A stretch of 19,644 nucleotides of DNA from positions 1 to 19,644 of the forward strand of contig DASZZY010000067.1 of NCBI GenBank assembly GCA_036260395.1, read 5' to 3'. Under the pieces are notes generated by a model, which was given only the letters and a program-made list of their open reading frames with translations, was not told where the DNA came from and did no database searches. The stretch's first letter is position 1; the number at the start of each line of letters is the position of its first letter. Both the position numbers and the translations under genes were made by a program. Below are positions 1 through 6,610 of this stretch, in pieces. The stretch comes from DASZZY01 sp036260395. Lineage in GTDB: Bacteria; Actinomycetota; UBA4738; CALAEC01.

Positions 1-1486
1 CGGGAGGCGGCCCGCCGCCGGCGGGGGCCCGCGGCGGACGGGCGGCCATCGACGCGGCGTCGCGGACCACGACGCGGTCCTCGGCGCGCTCGCGCCCGAC
101 GGCCATCCGCTGCCGCAGGTCGGCGAACGGCACCGCCCGGCACCGCACGCCGAGCGGCGCCAGCGCCCGCCCCAGCTCCTCGACGTCCCGGGGGAGCGCC
201 CCGCCGAGGTTGGCCACGACGACGTCGCTCCGGTCGGGGCCCGCCCCCTTCAGGATCTCCACCTGCCACAGTGGCACGCCGGTGGCGCGCCACAGCGCCG
301 GGAGGACGTCGGCCACGTCGACGCTCACCGGCCCCCGGGCCCCCCGGACCCGGGCCCGCCACTCGACCCGCGACAGGTCGGGGGCGACCCGCGGCACGGT
401 CCGGCGACACCCGGGGCAGCGCTCCCAGGTGATGCCCCGCCTGGCGACGATGCCGGTCCGGTACCGGAGCAGCGCGGAGCCGCGCCAGTCCAGCGACGTG
501 TACACCAGCTCGCCCGGCTCGTTCTCGTCGAGCGAGCGGCCCTCGGCGTCGACCACCTCGAGCAGCTCGAGATCCGGGTACGTGTGGTACCCGAACGACG
601 TCCCGGCGTCGGCCCGGGGCGCCGGGCACTCCGCCCAGGCCGCCCGGGCCTCCGGGATCCCGACGAGCACGCCGACACCGGCGTCCGTGGCCCCCGCCGA
701 GCGGAGGCGCACGGTGTACCGCTGGTGGGCCCCGGCCATCTCGCACGGCGCCCACAGCGCGAGCGTCCGCAGGCGCGCGAAGCTGGAGGGCGGCGCCCCG
801 CGCAGCAGCCCCTCCGCGTACCCGGGCTGGGCCACGAGCGCCGTGGCGCCGGCGCGCGCCATCCACGCCGCGGCCTCCGCCGGGCGCACGACCTCGCCGG
901 CGCCCAGGTGAAAGGCCGACATCCCGGCGCCCAGGGCCGCGTAGTACAGCTCCCAGAACGGGAGGTCCGGCCCGAACGGCAGCGCCGAGAACATCACGTC
1001 GGAGCGACGGAGCCCCATCACCGCCAGGGCTCGGGCGCCGGCCTGGGCCAGCGCGGACAGGTCCCGGATCGTGTAGCCGACCACGGGGCCGCCCCGCTGC
1101 CGCAGGTGGAGGTGGACGGGCTTGAACTCCTCGGCCAGCACGCGCTCCGCCGACTCCTCGCCCCGCAGGAGCTTCTCGGCGGCCACCCGGCGGAGCAGCG
1201 CGCGGTGGGCGGAGCGCTTCAGGCTGCGCTCGTCGGGCCGGAGGAGGGCCCGGAACGGCCGCCAGGCGTCCTGGGGGGTCGGCTCGAAGTCCTCCCGGGA
1301 GACCAGCGGCAGCTTCTCGATGTCGCGGAGGCGTCGGATGTGCCGGGGGCGGATCCCACGCTCCTCGAAGATGCGGCGGTAGAACGGGCTGAACGGGAAC
1401 AGGAAGCGCTGGACCAGGTCGACGAGGAGGGTTTCCTGGAGGCGAACGTAGTCCCGCGGGTCGAGCCGGTCCCAGGCGCGAGCCAC
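1..1486 (-). CDS. PaaK-like (phenylacetate-CoA ligase family) protein, C-terminus cut by window edge
   Basis: The frame is open from a GTG at 1486 to the left edge (495 codons seen), so the C-terminus is missing. An in-frame TGA at 1490-1492 makes 1486 the first possible start, with a weak purine stretch before it. The protein resembles PaaK/CapK adenylate-forming enzymes. The N-terminal part has FSPFYRRIFEERGI. Residues 136-142 have VVGYTIR, residues 298-300 FGY, residues 325-330 GELVYT, residues 340-344 LRYRT, and a CPGC-RRT motif lies at 357-363. In the family a Ser/Thr-Gly-rich ATP loop (SSGTTGKP-like) stands just before VVGYT. Here that place reads LRQRGGP. The usual Asp after YRT is also replaced (YRTGIV). 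Family membership is fairly sure, but ligase activity is doubtful. Its substrate is unknown. Confidence 0.8.
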   Translation of the reverse strand, partial: MARAWDRLDPRDYVRLQETLLVDLVQRFLFPFSPFYRRIFEERGIRPRHIRRLRDIEKLPLVSREDFEPTPQDAWRPFRALLRPDERSLKRSAHRALLRRVAAEKLLRGEESAERVLAEEFKPVHLHLRQRGGPVVGYTIRDLSALAQAGARALAVMGLRRSDVMFSALPFGPDLPFWELYYAALGAGMSAFHLGAGEVVRPAEAAAWMARAGATALVAQPGYAEGLLRGAPPSSFARLRTLALWAPCEMAGAHQRYTVRLRSAGATDAGVGVLVGIPEARAAWAECPAPRADAGTSFGYHTYPDLELLEVVDAEGRSLDENEPGELVYTSLDWRGSALLRYRTGIVARRGITWERCPGCRRTVPRVAPDLSRVEWRARVRGARGPVSVDVADVLPALWRATGVPLWQVEILKGAGPDRSDVVVANLGGALPRDVEELGRALAPLGVRCRAVPFADLRQRMAVGRERAEDRVVVRDAASMAARPPRAPAGGGPPP

Positions 1487-1489
1487 GGC

Positions 1490-1549
1490 TCAGCCGCCTT
1501 CGAACGCGTTCCGCTCCTCGGCCGGTGGCCGAACCCGCATGGTCGTCAC
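1490..1549 (-). CDS. Possible 19-residue leader ORF upstream of the PaaK-like gene
   Basis: A GTG at 1549 lies 7 bases after a GGAGG ribosome binding site (1557-1561), far better than the site of the next gene. A second in-frame ATG is at 1540. The ORF encodes VTTMRVRPPAEERNAFEGG and ends at TGA 1490-1492, one codon before the GTG of the PaaK-like gene and in the same frame. It could be a leader or coupling peptide, a short functional peptide ending in Gly-Gly, or the true N-terminus of the PaaK-like protein cut off by a nonsense mutation. The sequence alone does not decide between these. Confidence 0.4.
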   Translation of the reverse strand: MTTMRVRPPAEERNAFEGG

Positions 1550-1597
1550 GCCGTCGCCTCCGAGGGATTGAGATCCGGCCCACCGCCGGGTCGCGCG

Positions 1598-1628
1598 ATT
1601 CTAGCCCAACACCACGGCGGCCTCTCAA
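1598..1628 (-). promoter_or_regulatory. Candidate sigma-70-type promoter for the leader ORF and PaaK-like gene
   Basis: On the minus strand TTGAGA (1628-1623) is followed after 19 bases by TAGAAT (1603-1598). The -10 is close to consensus and the spacing is slightly long. Transcription would start near 1591, giving an untranslated leader of about 40 bases with the GGAGG site inside it. Confidence 0.5.
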
Positions 1629-1653
1629 GCGCCGGCCGCCGCCGACCGGCCCC

Positions 1654-1659
1654 CATAAT
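1654..1659 (+). promoter_or_regulatory. Candidate -10 box for a leaderless GTG start at 1665
   Basis: CATAAT matches TATAAT at five of six positions in otherwise GC-rich DNA. It ends 5 bases before the GTG at 1665, which has no ribosome binding site, so a leaderless transcript is likely. No clear -35 is seen. It diverges from the minus-strand promoter at 1598-1628. Confidence 0.45.
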
Positions 1660-1664
1660 GGATC

Positions 1665-2081
1665 GTGGCCGTCGTCCGAGCCGTCGTCCTCATCGCCATC
1701 GGGGCCGGCGCCGTGCTGGGCGTCGAGGCGCTCCTCGGCGACGAGCGCCGGTCCGCCCCGGCGGGCGGGCCCCCCGGGTTCGCCGAGCGCCCGCCCCAGG
1801 ACCCGGGCGATCCCCCGGTGGTGTGGGTCGACGGCACGGTGGAGTCCCTGACCGCCGACCGGGTCGTGCTCCGGGCGGGCGAGGGTCCCCCCGTGCCGCT
1901 CAACCGGCTGGGAGGTGGCGCCACGTCGTTCCTCCGGCTCGACGGAGGCACGTGGCGGGAGACGGATCCCGGCGACGGCGGCGACGTCCGCGGCCAGCCG
2001 GCCTGCGTCGAGGCCGCCCTGGACGGCCGCACGCTGCTGGCGCTCCGGGTGTTCCTGGGCTCGGCCTGCGGGCCCGTGTAG
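1665..2081 (+). CDS. Small membrane-anchored or exported hypothetical protein
   Basis: The protein has 138 residues and begins at a GTG. Residues 2-23 are a hydrophobic stretch (VVRAVVLIAIGAGAVLGVEALL) that would act as a signal peptide or N-terminal anchor. A Pro/Gly-rich linker follows to about residue 48. The remainder is a compact beta-rich domain with VVWVDGTVESLTADRVVLRAG, which recalls the small OB-like domains of DUF5666-type exported proteins. Two cysteines (CVEAAL and SACGPV) near the C-terminus could form a disulfide outside the cell. The methyltransferase gene follows after 14 bases, so they are probably co-transcribed. I do not recognise a specific family and the function is unknown. 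Confidence 0.7.
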   Translation: MAVVRAVVLIAIGAGAVLGVEALLGDERRSAPAGGPPGFAERPPQDPGDPPVVWVDGTVESLTADRVVLRAGEGPPVPLNRLGGGATSFLRLDGGTWRETDPGDGGDVRGQPACVEAALDGRTLLALRVFLGSACGPV

Positions 2082-2095
2082 CGGCCGGACGGCGG

Positions 2096-2818
2096 ATGGG
2101 AGATCCCCGGTACCTCGAGCTGACCGGCGAACGCACGCTGCCCGACGTCCCCGAGGAGAACTACTGGTTCCGTCGCCACGAGGCGGCCTACCGGCTCGCG
2201 GCCCGGGCGGTCCCTCGCGGCGCCCGGATCGTCGACGCGGGGTGCGGCGAGGGCTACGGAACGGCCCTCCTCGCCCGGCGCGGGAAGGCGGCCGGGCTCG
2301 ACCTCGACGGCGCCACGGTGGCGCACGCGGCGGCCCGGTACGGCCCCAGGTTCGCCCGCGCGGACCTGTGCCGCCCGCCGCTGAGGAGAGGCTCGGTCGA
2401 CGCCGTGCTCGCCCTCCAGGTCCTCGAGCACCTGGTGTGCCCCCAGGCGTTCCTGGCGACGTGCCGCGATGCGCTGCGGCCCGGCGGCGTCCTCGTGCTC
2501 TCGACGCCCAACCGCCTCACGTTCCCCGCGGGCCTGAACCCCTCGCACGTGTACGAGTACGACCCCGCAGAGCTGCGCGGCTTGCTCGGCTCGCTGTTCG
2601 CGGAGACCACCGTCTTCGGCATCGCCCATGGCCCGCGGCTCCGGGCGCTCGACCGGGCCCTCGGCGAGCCGGTCCCGCGCCGGCTGGTCCGGAGCTCGTA
2701 CCGGGAGCTGCGGCCGTGGATCCGGGCCGCGCTCCGGGCCATCCGGGCCCGCGATTTCCGCTCCACCGCGGAGCCCGAGGGCGCCCTCGATCTCGTCGCG
2801 CTGTGCCCGCTACGGTGA
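2096..2818 (+). CDS. Class I SAM-dependent methyltransferase
   Basis: A 240-residue protein with a Methyltransf_11-type fold. SAM-binding motif I is VDAGCGEGYG at residues 46-55, the acidic end of strand 2 is GLDLD around 67-71, and VLEHL (109-113) plus LRPGGVLVLSTPN (127-139) are the later motifs typical of the family. The N-terminal GERTLPDVPEENYWFRRHEA resembles a group of actinobacterial methyltransferases that I recall as Rv3030-like, associated with methylglucose lipopolysaccharide genes in mycobacteria. That link is from memory and unchecked. ATG 2096 was chosen because the homologous region starts just after it and the preceding stop is close. It lies 14 bases after the exported protein gene and 4 bases before the DUF2007-like gene. 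The substrate is unknown. Confidence 0.85.
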   Translation: MGDPRYLELTGERTLPDVPEENYWFRRHEAAYRLAARAVPRGARIVDAGCGEGYGTALLARRGKAAGLDLDGATVAHAAARYGPRFARADLCRPPLRRGSVDAVLALQVLEHLVCPQAFLATCRDALRPGGVLVLSTPNRLTFPAGLNPSHVYEYDPAELRGLLGSLFAETTVFGIAHGPRLRALDRALGEPVPRRLVRSSYRELRPWIRAALRAIRARDFRSTAEPEGALDLVALCPLR

Positions 2819-2822
2819 GCGC

Positions 2823-3050
2823 GTGAGCGAGGGCCTCTCCACCGTCCACCTCGGGCAGTTCACGCGCGAGCACGCCAACGCCATCGCCGGCGAGCTCGAG
2901 AAGGCCGGCATCACGTGGTGGTACAAGGAGCCCGGCTACTTCAGCCAGATCTGGGAGTGGGGCGTCCGGCTGTTCGTGGACCGGCAGCGTCTGGAGGAGG
3001 CCCGGGCGATCGCCGATCGGGTCCTGGCCGGCGGCGGCGCGGCGACGTAG
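2823..3050 (+). CDS. DUF2007-like small protein
   Basis: A 75-residue cytoplasmic protein starting at GTG 2823, four bases after the methyltransferase stop, so probably translated from the same mRNA. It reads VHLGQFTREHANAIAGELEK, then AGITWWYKEPG, then RLFVDRQRLEEARAIADRVL. This is the beta-alpha-beta-beta-alpha pattern of DUF2007 ('putative signal transducing protein') domains, whose biochemical role is not known. The Trp/Tyr-rich centre (WWYKEPGYFSQIWEWG) is distinctive. It converges on the next gene with only 3 bases between the stops. A longer frame continues upstream but only overlaps the methyltransferase, so I reject earlier starts. Confidence 0.75.
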   Translation: MSEGLSTVHLGQFTREHANAIAGELEKAGITWWYKEPGYFSQIWEWGVRLFVDRQRLEEARAIADRVLAGGGAAT

Positions 3051-3053
3051 CGT

Positions 3054-3254
3054 CTACGCGGCGGCCTTGCGGCGGCGCTCCCCCCGAACCAGCGGGAACG
3101 TCAGCGGCACGTGCGCCCAGCAGTACGCCGACTTGTTGTAGACCGAGATGCGCGTCTCGCACCCTTCGGCGTCACAGACGCGGCCCTTCCCGTAGGTGCG
3201 GTTCGGGCGGGGCAGCTCGCGGGGACGGGCGCCTCGCAGGACGACATCGCTCAT
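3054..3254 (-). CDS. Small Cys/His (probable zinc-binding) protein
   Basis: A 66-residue protein starting at ATG 3254, preceded by a strong AAGGAG ribosome binding site about 6 bases upstream. The core is RVCDAEGCETRISVYNKSAYCWAHVP, which I describe as C-x4-C-x11-C-x2-H, a pattern suited to binding one zinc ion. The N-terminal part is basic and Pro-rich (GARPRELPRPNRTYGKG), and the C-terminus ends in Arg/Lys (RGERRRKAAA). Similar short proteins occur in actinobacteria as far as I recall, without known function. A longer frame extends upstream to 3413 but crosses the promoter region and lacks a better start. A SigR-like promoter and a stem-loop lie just upstream, suggesting stress control. Confidence 0.75.
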   Translation of the reverse strand: MSDVVLRGARPRELPRPNRTYGKGRVCDAEGCETRISVYNKSAYCWAHVPLTFPLVRGERRRKAAA

Positions 3255-3270
3255 GGCTCTCCTTCCGTCG

Positions 3271-3302
3271 CCGGTAGACGGTTGACCTCGCAACTCTACC
3301 GG
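3271..3302 (-). other. Stem-loop in the 5' leader of the small Cys/His gene
   Basis: CCGGTAGA (3271-3278) and TCTACCGG (3295-3302) are perfect 8-base inverted arms. Inside them GTTG (3281-3284) pairs with CAAC (3291-3294), leaving a 6-base loop and a 2-base bulge. It sits between the predicted transcription start and the ribosome binding site. It could be an mRNA 5'-end hairpin or an operator. Confidence 0.5.
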
Positions 3303-3306
3303 GTGG

Positions 3307-3332
3307 AACCACCCCGACCGATGGTTCATTCC
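3307..3332 (-). promoter_or_regulatory. Candidate SigR/SigH-type ECF promoter
   Basis: On the minus strand GGAAT (3332-3328) is followed by exactly 18 bases and then GTT (3309-3307). This is the GGAAT-N18-GTT consensus of the thiol-stress ECF factors SigR (Streptomyces) and SigH (Mycobacterium). The predicted start near 3300 leaves a leader of about 45 bases before ATG 3254. Confidence 0.5.
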
Positions 3333-3372
3333 CGCGACGGGCGCCCGCTCCGCCCCGGCAGCGGGCCTCTCT

Positions 3373-3900
3373 CTACCCCCCGCGGCGCTTGGCCACACGC
3401 GCCGGGTTGCCAACGATCACAGAGCCCGGAGGGTACCGGCCGTGGACGACCGCCGAGGCGCCGATGACCGAGCCGTCCCCGACGGTGGTCCCCCGCAGGA
3501 CCGTGGCCTTCTCGCCGACCCAGCAGTCGCGTCCGAGGCGGACCGGGGTCTTGACGATGCCCTGGCGCTGGATCGGCACGTCGGGATCGGCGTACCGATG
3601 GTCGAAGTCGCCCACGTAGGCGCGGTCGGCGAACAGGCAGTCGTCGCCGATGTCCACCTCCAGGTAGCAGTTCACGGTGTCGTCGCCCCCGAACACCACC
3701 CGGTCGCCGATCCGCAGGAACCCCTCGTGGCACCGGATCGCCGTCCGGCGGCCGACCCACACGTCGCGTCCCAGCTCCAGCCGCCCCAGCCCTCGGCGGC
3801 AGCGGATCTCCGCCCCCCGAGCCAGGAACACCCGGCCCCGCGTGACGACGTGGGGGTTGCGCAGCTTGAACCAGGCGAACCGCAGCGCCATCGGCCACAT
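3373..3900 (-). CDS. Left-handed beta-helix (hexapeptide) acyltransferase
   Basis: A 175-residue protein with hexapeptide repeats spanning about residues 20-170. Examples are IGDRVVFGG, VDIGDDCLF, VRLGRDCWVGEKATVLRGTT, VGDGSVIGASAVV and the closing PPGSVIVGNPARV, which is characteristic of maltose/galactoside/serine O-acetyltransferase relatives. GDFDHRYADPD (98-106) holds the likely catalytic His101. These enzymes act as trimers and transfer acetyl or other acyl groups from CoA to sugars or similar hydroxyl or amino acceptors. ATG 3900 was chosen as the first standard start after the previous gene's stop at 3939; ATG 3888 is possible. It follows the methyltransferase by 38 bases, so a shared role in modifying a glycan or lipid is plausible but unproven. 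Confidence 0.85.
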   Translation of the reverse strand: MWPMALRFAWFKLRNPHVVTRGRVFLARGAEIRCRRGLGRLELGRDVWVGRRTAIRCHEGFLRIGDRVVFGGDDTVNCYLEVDIGDDCLFADRAYVGDFDHRYADPDVPIQRQGIVKTPVRLGRDCWVGEKATVLRGTTVGDGSVIGASAVVHGRYPPGSVIVGNPARVAKRRGG

Positions 3901-3938
3901 CCGGGGGGACGACCAGCGAACCGCGCGCTGCTCCAGCG

Positions 3939-4859
3939 CTAGCCTCCGGGGGGGCGCTCCCCGTACAGGAGGAGGTTGTAGAAGAGGCGGCGAGGGACGG
4001 CCCGGTACAGGGCCTCGTCGATCCGGTAGAGCGCGAGGTAGGTCCGGTAGGCGAACCGGCCCCACCGAGGGCCGAGCAGCCCGGGGCGGACCTGCGCCTC
4101 GAACGTCCGGACGGCCCACCCCGCCAGGCTCGAGAGCAGCTCCTCGGTCTCGACGCGGACCCCCGTGAAGCCCTCGGCGCGGGCCCACGCCGCCACCTCC
4201 GCCGGCTCGAAGGTGTGGAGGTCGACCGCGAACTCGAGATCGCGGAGGATCCGCTCGTCGTCCGTCGCCGGGGCGGGGGGCGGCGGCCGCCCGAGCGCGC
4301 GGACCGCGGGCAGCGCCGACGCCGCCCGGAACGCCGCGAGGACGGAGCGCTTCGCCACCCCGGCCAGCCGGTCGCCCGCCCGGGTCGGCTCCCCGGCGAT
4401 CAGCATGGCGCCGCCGGGGGCCAGGACCCGGTGGATCTCCCGCAGCGCGGCCCGCGGCTCGGGCAGGTGGTGGAGGAAGGCGTGGCCCGTCACCAGGTCG
4501 AACGACCCGTCCTCGTACGGGAGCCGCTCCGCGTCCGCCGGGCGCAGGGCGATCGGGCAGCCGATCCCCTCGGCGTTGGTGGCGCAGGCGGCCAGCATCC
4601 CCTCCGAGATGTCGGTGGCATGGGCGCGGCCCACGTATCCCGACTGCCACAGGTTCAGGATCCAGAACCCCGTGCCGCACCCAACCTCCAGGACGCGGCC
4701 GTAGTGGCCGGCGGGGAGCATCCGTCCAGCCCTCCGGGCGACGTACGAGCGCGACGGCTCGTCCAGGCTGATGGCCCACTTGGCGTCGTAGGAGGCCGCC
4801 GCGGCGTCGTGGTAGCGGGCGTTGGCTTCCTTCGGGTCGAGGACCCGGGGGGCGGCCAC
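3939..4859 (-). CDS. Class I SAM-dependent methyltransferase
   Basis: A 306-residue protein beginning at GTG 4859, three bases after the enoyl-CoA hydratase stop, so likely in one operon with it. SAM motif I is VLEVGCGTG at residues 56-64, followed by ATDIS (81-85), DAERLPYEDGSFDLV (109-123) with HAFLHHLPEP next, and HRVLAPGG (143-150). These are all UbiE/Methyltransf_11 features. The C-terminal third (FRAASALPAVRAL... and RFAYRTYLALYRIDEALYRAVP) is rich in aromatic and basic residues and may form a substrate or membrane-binding cap. The substrate cannot be told from sequence. Association with an acyltransferase downstream and a crotonase upstream fits lipid or glycolipid tailoring (inference). 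Confidence 0.85.
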   Translation of the reverse strand: MAAPRVLDPKEANARYHDAAAASYDAKWAISLDEPSRSYVARRAGRMLPAGHYGRVLEVGCGTGFWILNLWQSGYVGRAHATDISEGMLAACATNAEGIGCPIALRPADAERLPYEDGSFDLVTGHAFLHHLPEPRAALREIHRVLAPGGAMLIAGEPTRAGDRLAGVAKRSVLAAFRAASALPAVRALGRPPPPAPATDDERILRDLEFAVDLHTFEPAEVAAWARAEGFTGVRVETEELLSSLAGWAVRTFEAQVRPGLLGPRWGRFAYRTYLALYRIDEALYRAVPRRLFYNLLLYGERPPGG

Positions 4860-4862
4860 GGG

Positions 4863-5630
4863 TCAGCGGCCTCGGAACTCCGGCTTGCGCTTGTCGAGGA
4901 AGGCGGCCATGCCCTCCTCCTGGTCCTCGGTGGCGAACAGGCCGGCGAACGACTCGCGTTCGATGGCCACCCCCGTCCGGAGGTCCACCCGGGCGCCCCA
5001 GTTCACCGCGACCTTCGCGGCCCGCAGGGCGGCACGGGGCCCCCCGGCGTAGCGGCGGGCGACGGCCAGCGCCTCGTCGTAGGGATCGTCGGCGATCCGG
5101 TCGACGAGCCCCATGTCGAGCGCCTCCCCCGCCTCGACCACCCGGCCGGAGTAGATGAGGTCCTTGGCCCGGGCCGGCCCGACGAGGCGCGGGAGCCGCT
5201 GCGTCCCCCCCGCGCCCGGGATGATCCCCAGCGTGATCTCCGGCTGGCCGAGCTTGGCGTCCGGGGCCGCGAACCGGAAGTCGGCGCACATCGCGAGCTC
5301 GCACCCCCCTCCCAGCGCGTACCCCGTGACCGCGGCGATCGTGATCTTGGGGACGTCCTCGACGGCGTTGAACACCTCCTGGAGCCCCTGGATCATCGGG
5401 AGGACCTCGGCGGGCGCCATCGGGGCCATCATCTTGATGTCGGCGCCCGCGGCGAAGACCTTCTCGCCCCCGTACAGGACGACCGCGCCCACGTCGTCGC
5501 GCCGGCCGGCCTCCAGGGCCACCTCCATGAGGTCACGGGTGAGGTCCTCGTTGATCGCGTTCATCGGGGGGCGGTCGAGGCGGATGGTGGCCACCCCGTC
5601 CTCGACCTCGAGCCGTACGAGCTCTCCCAT
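4863..5630 (-). CDS. Enoyl-CoA hydratase/isomerase (crotonase family)
   Basis: A 255-residue protein of typical length for the family. It should hydrate trans-2-enoyl-CoA to 3-hydroxyacyl-CoA in fatty-acid or branched-chain acyl-CoA breakdown. The oxyanion-hole segment is FAAGADIK (59-66) and the second one GYALGGG (103-109). Both catalytic glutamates of true hydratases are present: Glu111 in GGGCE and Glu131 in GQPE. PGAGGTQRLPRLVG follows as usual. The start at ATG 5630 is set by AGGAGG four bases upstream. The frame runs on to 5705, but that would cross the divergent promoter region. It is the first gene of a minus-strand set with the methyltransferase and acyltransferase. Confidence 0.92.
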   Translation of the reverse strand: MGELVRLEVEDGVATIRLDRPPMNAINEDLTRDLMEVALEAGRRDDVGAVVLYGGEKVFAAGADIKMMAPMAPAEVLPMIQGLQEVFNAVEDVPKITIAAVTGYALGGGCELAMCADFRFAAPDAKLGQPEITLGIIPGAGGTQRLPRLVGPARAKDLIYSGRVVEAGEALDMGLVDRIADDPYDEALAVARRYAGGPRAALRAAKVAVNWGARVDLRTGVAIERESFAGLFATEDQEEGMAAFLDKRKPEFRGR

Positions 5631-5669
5631 CCTGCCTCCTCGGGTCATCCCTGGGGACCGGACCGGGGC

Positions 5670-5675
5670 ATCATA
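5670..5675 (-). promoter_or_regulatory. Candidate -10 box for the enoyl-CoA hydratase gene
   Basis: On the minus strand TATGAT (5675-5670) matches TATAAT at five of six positions in a GC-rich divergent spacer. A start near 5663 would give a leader of about 33 bases that includes the AGGAGG site. No good -35 is seen. Confidence 0.4.
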
Positions 5676-5703
5676 GCCCCCGGCCGCCGCCGAGGAGGTG
5701 GAC

Positions 5704-6585
5704 ATGGACCTGATGGGCGACTTCGACGGGACGTTCCCGTTCGAGCCCCGGTACCAGCGGGTGCGCGACGACGTCAGGCTGCACTACGTCGACCAGGGCC
5801 GGGGCCAGCCGGTCCTCATGCTGCACGGCAACCCGACCTGGAGCTACCTGTACCGGCGCTTCCTCCCGCCGGTGGCCCAGGCCGGCTTCCGGGCCATCGC
5901 CGTGGACCACATGGGGTTCGGCCGCTCCGACCGGCCAACGGGCCACGAGCGGTACGTCCTACGGACCCACGTCGAGAACCTGCTGGCGTTCGTCCGGGCG
6001 CTGGACCTCCGCGACCTCACGCTCGTGATGCAGGACTGGGGCGGCCCCATCGGGTTCGGCGTCGCGGTCGAGGAGGCCGACCGCATCGCCCGGCTGGTCA
6101 TCATGAACACGGGCGTGGGGGTGTTCCCCTCCGGGACCCCGATGCCGTTCCACGAGCCGTTCCGCCAGAAGGGGCTCGGGGAGATGCTCGCGCTGGGGGC
6201 GAACCTGTTCGTGGAGGCCATGTTCGGCGGCATGCGCCCGGAGAGCGCCACGCCGCTGCTCGCCGAGGCCTACCGGGCGCCGTTCCCCGACTACTATTCC
6301 CGCGTCCCCACCCTGGCCTTCGCCCGCGACATCCCGATCGGGCGCGACCACCCGACCGCCGGGTACATGCAGGCGATCGCCGAACGGCTCCCAGGCCTGA
6401 GCCGGCCGACGCTAGTCGTCTGGGGCATGCGCGACCGGGCGTTCCCGCCGCCGCTGCTCGAGGTGTGGCGGTCGCTCTACCCGCACGCGGAGGTCCTCGA
6501 GCTCCCCGAGGCCCGTCACTACCTGCAGGAGGACGAGCCGGAGGCGATCACCGCCCGGCTGGTGGAGTTCCTCCGGTCGACGTAG
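5704..6585 (+). CDS. Haloalkane dehalogenase-like alpha/beta hydrolase
   Basis: A 293-residue protein. ATG 5704 was chosen because AGGAGG ends 5 bases before it, while an in-frame GTG at 5698 lies inside that site. HGNPTWSYLYR (41-51) and DHMGFGRSDRP (68-78) are the family signatures. The nucleophile is Asp111 in MQDWGG, the base His272 (ARHYLQEDEP) and the acid Asp244 (VVWGMRDRAFP). Asn43 and Trp112 are the halide-stabilising pair. This is the D-H-D plus N-W pattern of subfamily III haloalkane dehalogenases, a group that also includes OleB-type beta-lactone decarboxylases, so dehalogenation is not certain. It is probably cytoplasmic, as no signal peptide is seen. It is divergent from the enoyl-CoA hydratase gene, and the Fur-family gene follows 38 bases later. 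Confidence 0.85.
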   Translation: MDLMGDFDGTFPFEPRYQRVRDDVRLHYVDQGRGQPVLMLHGNPTWSYLYRRFLPPVAQAGFRAIAVDHMGFGRSDRPTGHERYVLRTHVENLLAFVRALDLRDLTLVMQDWGGPIGFGVAVEEADRIARLVIMNTGVGVFPSGTPMPFHEPFRQKGLGEMLALGANLFVEAMFGGMRPESATPLLAEAYRAPFPDYYSRVPTLAFARDIPIGRDHPTAGYMQAIAERLPGLSRPTLVVWGMRDRAFPPPLLEVWRSLYPHAEVLELPEARHYLQEDEPEAITARLVEFLRST

Positions 6586-6593
6586 CGCCGCAC

Positions 6594-6610
6594 CTGCAAG
6601 GCGCTTGCAG
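6594..6610 (+). promoter_or_regulatory. Nur-type operator (TGCAA-N5-TTGCA palindrome)
   Basis: CTGCAAGGCGCTTGCAG is a perfect inverted repeat with 7-base arms and a 3-base centre. Its core TGCAA-GGCGC-TTGCA fits the tTGCaa-N5-ttGCAA consensus that I recall for the nickel-responsive Fur protein Nur of Streptomyces. It directly abuts the -10 hexamer of the Fur-family gene, a position where a bound repressor would block RNA polymerase. This suggests autoregulation. Confidence 0.65.

Noticed and set aside
1502..1511. Palindrome GAACGCGTTC inside the leader ORF
   Set aside because: It is a single 10-base palindrome within coding sequence, with no partner site in the spacer, so chance is the simpler explanation.
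584..2818. A 744-codon open frame on the plus strand
   Set aside because: Only the last 240 codons (from 2096) are a real methyltransferase. The rest is antisense to the PaaK-like gene and has Arg/Gly/Pro-rich shadow composition.
3373..5304. A 643-codon minus-strand frame
   Set aside because: Only the part from 3900 down is a recognisable protein; the upstream part overlaps the methyltransferase and enoyl-CoA hydratase genes in another frame.
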